DNA of 64,000 nucleotides from Calothrix sp. NIES-3974 (GTDB taxonomy: Bacteria; Cyanobacteriota; Cyanobacteriia; Cyanobacteriales; Nostocaceae), in NCBI RefSeq assembly GCF_002368395.1, contig NZ_AP018254.1, positions 1,736,001 through 1,800,000 of the forward strand, written 5' to 3'. Shown one piece after another: positions 58,552 through 64,000 of the stretch. The notes beneath the pieces were generated by a model that was not told where the DNA came from, did not search any database, and saw only the letters and a list, made by a program, of their open reading frames with translations. The stretch's first letter is position 1, and every line of letters begins with the position of its first letter. A program made the position numbers and the translations under genes.

Positions 58552-59835
58552 ATGAATCAAGAGTTATATACACGGGGTTTAGAACGAGCAAAGAACCATG
58601 ACTATGCCGGAGCGATCGCAGATTTTTCGGCGGTAATTCAAGCAAATCCCTATTTTACTGATGCCTATGTGAAGCGAGGTTTGGCTTATTTTGACCTGGG
58701 TGAGTATCTCCAAGCTGTTTCTGATTATACCGAAGCCATTAAGCTTGATGGTCAATGTATCGATGCATTCTATGGACGGGCGATCGCTCGCTTGGCTTTA
58801 AAAAATTTACCCGGAACTCTGGATGATGCGGAAACGGTGATTAAACTTGATTCTAACTATGCCGCAGCCCATAATTTAAAGGGGATTGTCAAACGTAAAC
58901 AAGGATTAATACATGAAGCGATCGCTTGTTTTAAGCAAGCTGCCCAGTTATACTTACAGGCACAGGATACGGAAAATTGTCGTGCTTGTTTAGAGCGGGT
59001 AAAACGCTTGCAACCCCAACCTGTTGTCCCTAGGTCTGGTGTTAATCCTACTGCTTCCAGTCCAACTATCACCAATACCATACCCAGCGAAAATGATTAC
59101 TTTTTAGAACTAATTGTGGCTGCGGAACGGGGAGAAACTCAAGCGGCAATGGAAAGTGTTAACTGGGTACTGAAGGTTGATCCCCAAGATGGTAAAGCCT
59201 ACTGTTGTCGCGGTGTAATTCGCTGTAAACAAGGTAAATATCAGGATGCGCTAGCTGATTTTAATCAAGCCTTACGCTTAAATTTTAACCATGCCATTAC
59301 CTATCGCAATCGTGGTAAGGCAAGATTACATTTAGGGGATGTTCAAGGAGCATTAGCTGATTTTGAAATTGCTTTAACCCACGACCCGGATAATTCCATG
59401 AGTTTGACTGCAAGGGGAATCGCACACCAAAGTTCGGGTAACTATTTACAAGCAATTCAGGATTTTAGCCGTGCAATTGAAATTAACCCCCATGATGCAC
59501 AAGCTTATTTAGGTCGGGGAATGGTGTACACCCGTCTGGAAGAGATTCAAAAAGCCAGTGCAGATTACCAACAAGCATCGGAAATTTTCTGCGAAAATGA
59601 TGATTGGCAAAACTATCAACAAGCTCTAGATTCCCTCAAAAAAATCAACGCTCCCTCTCCAGAAGCAAGAAAAAGCAATTACGAAAAATTACGCCAAAAA
59701 TTGTCCCGACTGGTGGGAGGACATTGGGAAATTGCCGAACGCTACCTCGAACGAGCTAAGTATTACTACCCTGGAATGGCTGAGGAATGGTATTTAGAAC
59801 GGGTAATTTATGAACTGGAAAATGGTGATATTTAA
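58552..59835 (+). CDS. TPR-repeat protein
   Basis: 427 aa. About 8 TPR units in two blocks, residues ~1-140 and ~180-360: GLERAKNHDYAGAIADFSAVIQANPYF, AYVKRGLAYFDLGEYLQAVSDYTEAI, and GKYQDALADFNQALRLNFNH. A low-complexity linker (~150-175) joins them. The C-terminal 50 residues (RLVGGHWEIAERYLERAKYYYPG) are a separate short helix pair. No enzyme domain. It is presumably a protein-interaction scaffold; partners unknown. Confidence 0.85.
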   Translation: MNQELYTRGLERAKNHDYAGAIADFSAVIQANPYFTDAYVKRGLAYFDLGEYLQAVSDYTEAIKLDGQCIDAFYGRAIARLALKNLPGTLDDAETVIKLDSNYAAAHNLKGIVKRKQGLIHEAIACFKQAAQLYLQAQDTENCRACLERVKRLQPQPVVPRSGVNPTASSPTITNTIPSENDYFLELIVAAERGETQAAMESVNWVLKVDPQDGKAYCCRGVIRCKQGKYQDALADFNQALRLNFNHAITYRNRGKARLHLGDVQGALADFEIALTHDPDNSMSLTARGIAHQSSGNYLQAIQDFSRAIEINPHDAQAYLGRGMVYTRLEEIQKASADYQQASEIFCENDDWQNYQQALDSLKKINAPSPEARKSNYEKLRQKLSRLVGGHWEIAERYLERAKYYYPGMAEEWYLERVIYELENGDI

Positions 59836-59940
59836 TTCGTAATTCGTAATAGCCTGCGGCAAAGCTTTGCGTACGTAATAGCCGCTACGTGGGAAGATAG
59901 CTACGTAATTTGTAGTTCGTAATTACTAGTTATATCGCCT
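59836..59940. repeat. dispersed GTAATAGCCTGCGGC repeat
   Basis: AATAGCCTGCGGCAAAGCTT and following recur at 15415-15450 and in reverse at 25160-25200. Confidence 0.7.
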
Positions 59941-60009
59941 TTTTGAGAGTATGGGAGATGAGAGGAGGTATTCATTATCTTACTTCCTCATATCTCCTTT
60001 TTCCTTCCA

Positions 60010-60489
60010 CTAACTCGCTGCTGCTAACATTTTTTCCACAGGTTGCCAACGAAAAACGCGATCGCCACCACATTCAATCACGACTTTCACACGGGGTTCC
60101 ATGCTCGGTAAGGCTGCTAAATATTGTAATTCCTGCTCTGATAAAATATATCCTTCGATAATCCACAGGACTAAACCCTTGGATTTTGCAGGTAGTTGCT
60201 CAATCTGATAGGTCAACATCGGAGGAAGATAATAAACATACCCCACTGCGGCTCCATTGCTTGTACTTTTTTTACCTAAGTGAGGTGGACGCACACCGTG
60301 TATCCGTGTCAGATAAGCCGCTACATCACCCAATCCCCGCGCGGTTATAGTCAAAGCTGTGTATCCATTAGCACGGAGGCGACGCAGGTATCGCCCCTCA
60401 AATCCTCCTTCTAGGGGTGCATATACACTCAAAGCACCATGTTTTTCTAAATCGCGAATGAATCCTTTACCTGTGGTCAGTAATGCCAT
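60010..60489 (-). CDS. ndhN: NAD(P)H-quinone oxidoreductase subunit N
   Basis: 159 aa, full length. A peripheral subunit of the photosynthetic NDH-1 complex in respiration and cyclic electron flow. MALLTTGKGFIRDLEKHGALSVYAPLEGGFEGRYLRRLRANGY, ARGLGDVAAYLTRIHGVRPPHLGKK and LWIIEGYILSEQELQYLAALP are strongly conserved. It is monocistronic. The 8-kb neighbourhood also has cydAB, so two quinone-linked respiratory functions sit close together. Confidence 0.95.
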   Translation of the reverse strand: MALLTTGKGFIRDLEKHGALSVYAPLEGGFEGRYLRRLRANGYTALTITARGLGDVAAYLTRIHGVRPPHLGKKSTSNGAAVGYVYYLPPMLTYQIEQLPAKSKGLVLWIIEGYILSEQELQYLAALPSMEPRVKVVIECGGDRVFRWQPVEKMLAAAS

Positions 60490-61429
60490 AGTTTTTCTAA
60501 TCCCGGTTTACTTTTACTATATTATTTACTTTTTTGCCCTAAATTTCAGTAAAACACAACCCGATTGGAATTATGTGCTGGTAGATGTAGGCTACTCCCT
60601 CCTAGTTTATACCTATAACAATGGTTTTTATACCTTTTTGAGATTTTGTGGTAGCTTTTAAAGTGCTTTTTGTCACATCAAGCTAGATAGGGTGATTCCT
60701 TCCATAAATTTAGAGATTGTGTAAATTATTGCATTTAATTTTACTTCCCCAGAGAAAATCAAGTAATATACAAAAAAATCAATGATTCATTGTAAATAGC
60801 TTACAAGCCAGATGAAATCATAGATATATTCACCTTAGTATCGAACAAGTGCATCTACGTATTTATCAGTGAGGGTATACACCCCCTGATTCCATTTTAG
60901 GAAAGGAATTTATCATTACTAAGGGTCATCTGAGTACGGAGACATACTGAGATGAGTATGTTAAAGTGTTTGTTCTCACGTTGTTTGAGTTGAGTTTGTT
61001 TTTTGGCTGTTACTTGGATTCTGCTGTCATTCAAGCTATTCCCATTCAGGATTTAGCTGAAACAGTGGTGTTGAAAAATTTCTGTTGATTCACCGTCGGT
61101 TTTGCCAAGTAATTCGATCTGTTCATCATTTATGTGGATATAAGCTGCTAAATAGATTGATATCTGCGGTTTTTATGTATCAAACGTCGATAATCGTGGA
61201 TTCTTGATTCTGGTAAAGCGTTTTTGTCCACATCTAACACTACTCTTGATGTCGCTCAAAAGTTAAAAAACATTGTCCAAAAGGTAAATTCCCAGACTAT
61301 ATCATGTAAACTTCATGGTTAAATACAAATTCTTGAAAATACCTATATAGACATACAGCGATGTAACGATTTCTGTGAATCTGACCAATATTAAATTTTC
61401 GTAAAATTGACAATTCATTAAGATTGCAG
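60490..61429. other. intergenic region, 940 bp
   Basis: No gene recognised. A 46-codon frame near 60955-61088 (YLDSAVIQAIPIQDLAETVV) has no known match. A weak imperfect hairpin (ATCAGTGAGGG / CCCCCTGAT) sits at 60866-60893. The rest is AT-rich. Confidence 0.5.
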
Positions 61430-62782
61430 ATGAATAGGGAACAACAAAGTTTCGTCCAACTCCTCCGCAAACGGCTAGGTGATTACTTAAACTGTTTGTC
61501 AAACCGACAAAACATGAGTTTACAGGAGCGGTTAACCTGTTTAAGTCAGTTAGCAGCCACCCACGAACGATTGTTTGAGTATAAAAAAGCACTTATTTAT
61601 TACAAGCAAATTTTAGAAATTAGTACCCATTGGCAATTAAAAGATTGGCAAGAAAATGCCCTTTATCATTTAGGGGATTGTCAGAGGCACTTAAGTAATT
61701 TTCACCAGTCCATAGATTATTTTGTCCGCTTGGAAGAGTTAGCACGGGAAACGGGAAATCGGGTATTACAGATAGCGGCTTTTTGGGGACAGGGGACAAG
61801 TTACCAAAATCTAGGGCAATATCAATATGCGTTGAAATGCTTTCAAAATCAACTGGCATTGAGTTGCGAGATGGAGGAGAGCGGTTGGCAAAAAAGTGCA
61901 TTAGGTTCTTTAGCTAATGTCCATCAATTTTTGGGTGACACCCAAACAGCCTTGAATTATGAACAAAAGGCTTTAAATTTAGCCCAGAGAAAAGGAGACG
62001 AGAAAGCCGAGGGTGATTCCTGGGCTAATTTAGCAGGGATTTACATTCAGATGCGGTCATGGCAAACAGCCAAAGATTGTAGCGATCGCGCTTTATCGAT
62101 TGCCTATAAATATCAGAATCAGGACTTGATGATGATATCCCTCCACAGCTTGGGGCAGATTCATAAATCTTTGGATCATTATGCCCTTGCCCAGGGATAT
62201 TTTACAGAAGCCTTAGCAATTTCACAACAGATAGGGGAAAAGCGGGTGAGGAGTGCCATATTGCAGGGATTAAGTGATATTTGCAGTCAAACTAACCAAT
62301 TAAATCAAGCGATCGCCTATAACAGCCAATCTTGGGAAATTTGTCGGGAAATTGGCAATCAATTTGGTGAAGCTGCTGCTCTATCCCGGATGGCGATTAC
62401 CTATCACAAATTACGCGACACCCAAGCAGCTCTTGATTGCTACCATCAAGCTCTAATTATCCTCGAAGCCATCGGAGCGAAACAAAGTCAACAAAGTGTA
62501 TATTTTAGTGTTGGCAGTATTTATTACCAAATTCAGCAGTACAGTCAAGCTCTTGAATATTTAAATACTGCCCTATCTATCGCCCAGGAATTAAATAATC
62601 ATTCCGAGCAAGCAAAAATTTTTCTGGCATTAGCAGCCATTTATCAAAAAAACCAGATGAAAAATATCGCCATTAAACATTATCAACGAGCCTACGAATT
62701 ATATAAATCCATCGGCGATGAAAACCATGCCCTGCAAATGTTACAAACCATGAAAAAATTAAACATCGAACCACAAACCTAG
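61430..62782 (+). CDS. TPR-repeat protein
   Basis: 450 aa from ATG 61430. About nine TPR/Kinesin-light-chain-like units of ~40 residues: HERLFEYKKALIYYKQILEISTHW, YALKCFQNQLALSCEMEESGWQKSALGSLANVHQFLGD, ALDCYHQALIILEAIGAKQSQQSVYFSVGSIYYQI. There is no signal peptide, CHAT or kinase domain. The 40-residue period with G-LANV marks the Rapsyn/LGN-like TPR subtype. It is probably a signalling scaffold. It precedes glgA by ~190 bp of repeats. Confidence 0.85.
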   Translation: MNREQQSFVQLLRKRLGDYLNCLSNRQNMSLQERLTCLSQLAATHERLFEYKKALIYYKQILEISTHWQLKDWQENALYHLGDCQRHLSNFHQSIDYFVRLEELARETGNRVLQIAAFWGQGTSYQNLGQYQYALKCFQNQLALSCEMEESGWQKSALGSLANVHQFLGDTQTALNYEQKALNLAQRKGDEKAEGDSWANLAGIYIQMRSWQTAKDCSDRALSIAYKYQNQDLMMISLHSLGQIHKSLDHYALAQGYFTEALAISQQIGEKRVRSAILQGLSDICSQTNQLNQAIAYNSQSWEICREIGNQFGEAAALSRMAITYHKLRDTQAALDCYHQALIILEAIGAKQSQQSVYFSVGSIYYQIQQYSQALEYLNTALSIAQELNNHSEQAKIFLALAAIYQKNQMKNIAIKHYQRAYELYKSIGDENHALQMLQTMKKLNIEPQT

Positions 62783-62860
62783 AGACAACCTGTCGGGTCT
62801 ATGTCGCTTGGACACAACCAAACCAAGAAAAAACCCATTCCCACCCTCAACTTCCCTACA

Positions 62861-62882
62861 GACGACCCACCAGGTCGTCTCT
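62861..62882. repeat. palindromic repeat, family P2, degenerate
   Basis: ACAGACGACCCACCAGGTCG then TCT; one mismatch from a perfect hairpin. Confidence 0.6.
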
Positions 62883-62968
62883 TCCCACTCACTTTCAAGT
62901 TAGGTAGATATTCCCTATAGTAAAATCAAGAGAATATAAAATTAAATTTTATTAAGTGGGGAATCGGG

Positions 62969-64000
62969 ATGTACATCGTACAAATTGCCTCAGAGTGCGC
63001 ACCTGTAATTAAAGCTGGAGGTTTAGGGGATGTTGTCTATGGACTCAGCAGGGAACTGGAGAATAAGGGACATTGTGTGGAGTTAATTCTCCCGATGTAC
63101 GATTGTATGCGCTACGACCATATTTGGGGACTGCATGATGCCTACCTCAATTTGTGGGTACCCTGGTATGGTGCGGCAATCCATTGTTCCGTTTATTGTG
63201 GTTGGGTACATGGTCGCTTGTGTTTCTTTATTCGACCCAATTCCCAGGATAACTTTTTTAACCGTGGTTGTTATTATGGGTGTGATGATGACAATATGCG
63301 GTTTGCTTTTTTTAGCAAAGCAGCATTACAGTTTTTACAGCAAAGCAACAAACGTCCCGACGTGATCCACTGTCACGATTGGCAAACAGGCTTAGTTCCG
63401 GTTTTACTCTACGAAATTTATAAATATCACGGGATGGAGTATCAACGGGTATGTTACACCATCCACAACTTTAAACATCAAGGTTTTGCAGGGGTCGAGG
63501 TGCTGCAAGCAACTGGATTAAACCGACCAGAATATTATTTCCAATACGACAAATTACGGGATAACTTTAATCCCTTTGCGATTAATATGATGAAAGGGGG
63601 GATAGTCTATGCCAACGCCGTCACCACCGTATCACCGTACCATGCATGGGAAGCCCAACATACGGATATTGGTTACGGTTTAGGTCATACCCTATACCTG
63701 CATCGCGATAAATTTCAAGGGGTACTCAACGGGATTGACTACGAATTTTGGAATCCCCAACGGGATCGATATATTCCCAGTAACTATAGCAGCGAAGATT
63801 TTGAACAAAAAATCTATAACAAAAAAGCATTACGCGATCGCTTGCAATTACAACAGGTAGATAAACCTCTGGTGGCCTACATTGGACGCTTAGACCAACA
63901 AAAAGGGGTGCATCTGGTTCACCATGCCATCTACCACAGTTTAGCAAGGGATGCCCAGTTTGTCTTGTTAGGTGCAGCAACGGAAAAGTCGATCCATGAT
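62969..64000 (+). CDS. glgA: glycogen synthase (GT5), partial
   Basis: 344 codons from ATG 62969, open to the window end. It transfers glucose from ADP-glucose to glycogen. KAGGLGDVVYGLSREL is the ADP-glucose/phosphate loop; CHDWQTGLVPVLLYE, TIHNFKHQG, VTTVSPYHAWE and IGRLDQQKGVHLV are GT5 motifs in order. The start MYIVQIASECAPVIKAGG resembles the GlgA2-type paralogue rather than GlgA1. The C-terminal third of the Rossmann pair is outside the window. Confidence 0.93.
   Translation, partial: MYIVQIASECAPVIKAGGLGDVVYGLSRELENKGHCVELILPMYDCMRYDHIWGLHDAYLNLWVPWYGAAIHCSVYCGWVHGRLCFFIRPNSQDNFFNRGCYYGCDDDNMRFAFFSKAALQFLQQSNKRPDVIHCHDWQTGLVPVLLYEIYKYHGMEYQRVCYTIHNFKHQGFAGVEVLQATGLNRPEYYFQYDKLRDNFNPFAINMMKGGIVYANAVTTVSPYHAWEAQHTDIGYGLGHTLYLHRDKFQGVLNGIDYEFWNPQRDRYIPSNYSSEDFEQKIYNKKALRDRLQLQQVDKPLVAYIGRLDQQKGVHLVHHAIYHSLARDAQFVLLGAATEKSIHD

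Overview
The window comes from a cyanobacterium, most likely a filamentous one of the Nostocales type. HIP1 octamers (GCGATCGC) are scattered through it. Many genes are cyanobacterial hallmarks: ndhN, gun4, raf1, a TIGR04376-type coiled-coil protein, a GlgA2-type glycogen synthase, an NADP isocitrate dehydrogenase, Uma2 proteins, a PEP-CTERM protein, and two PknB-type kinases. Heptanucleotide tandem repeats and many short palindromic or MITE-like repeats fill the gaps, as is typical of heterocyst-forming genomes. No rRNA or tRNA gene was seen. Both edges cut through genes.

Layout. 1-2691: a multidomain Ser/Thr kinase-AAA sensor (partial, minus). 3117-3983: a thermonuclease-like protein. 4714-5200: a decayed NACHT ATPase. 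5998-10305: sppA, aroH, a MidA-type methyltransferase, a small membrane protein and a Cof-type HAD phosphatase. 10728-15369: an O-antigen-ligase-like protein, a short ribosome hibernation factor, a Uma2 protein, and small coiled-coil or membrane proteins. 15786-24992: icd, gun4, a carotenoid oxygenase, a candidate small RNA, a membrane GTPase and a zinc-ribbon Ser/Thr kinase. 25672-29399: an IS-derived element, a TrmH-type rRNA methyltransferase, a MITE and ligA. 29844-32669: tldD and a membrane protein of unknown function. 32784-33160: a one-spacer CRISPR array with its leader and no cas genes. 33190-37114: the remnant of a NagX/HGSNAT-like protein, gltS, nagA and purE. 38209-39807: an ammonium transporter with an NtcA-type box upstream. 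40197-46837: a barrel-like exported protein, a pentapeptide protein, miaE, a small conserved protein and a GH38 alpha-mannosidase. 47129-51674: a large unknown protein, a DUF4058 fragment with a Uma2 gene, a second MITE copy and an ACT-malic enzyme. 52082-57922: a PEP-CTERM protein, raf1, cydA and cydB. 57930-64000: a small conserved protein, two TPR proteins, ndhN and glgA (partial).

How the parts work together. Most of the window is core photoautotroph metabolism. It covers carbon storage and respiration (glgA, icd, malic enzyme, cydAB, ndhN), Rubisco assembly (raf1), chlorophyll regulation (gun4), carotenoid cleavage, nitrogen uptake (amt, gltS) and amino-sugar turnover (nagA with the NagX remnant). 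No large intact accessory island is visible. The unusual signal lies between the genes. There are at least four families of inverted-repeat-ended elements (about 105-295 bp) and about ten copies of one short perfect palindrome. Several broken genes are present (NACHT, NagX-like, DUF4058, a fragment ahead of cydA). There is also the orphan CRISPR array with a three-motif leader, and a promoter-to-terminator unit that looks like an unannotated small RNA.
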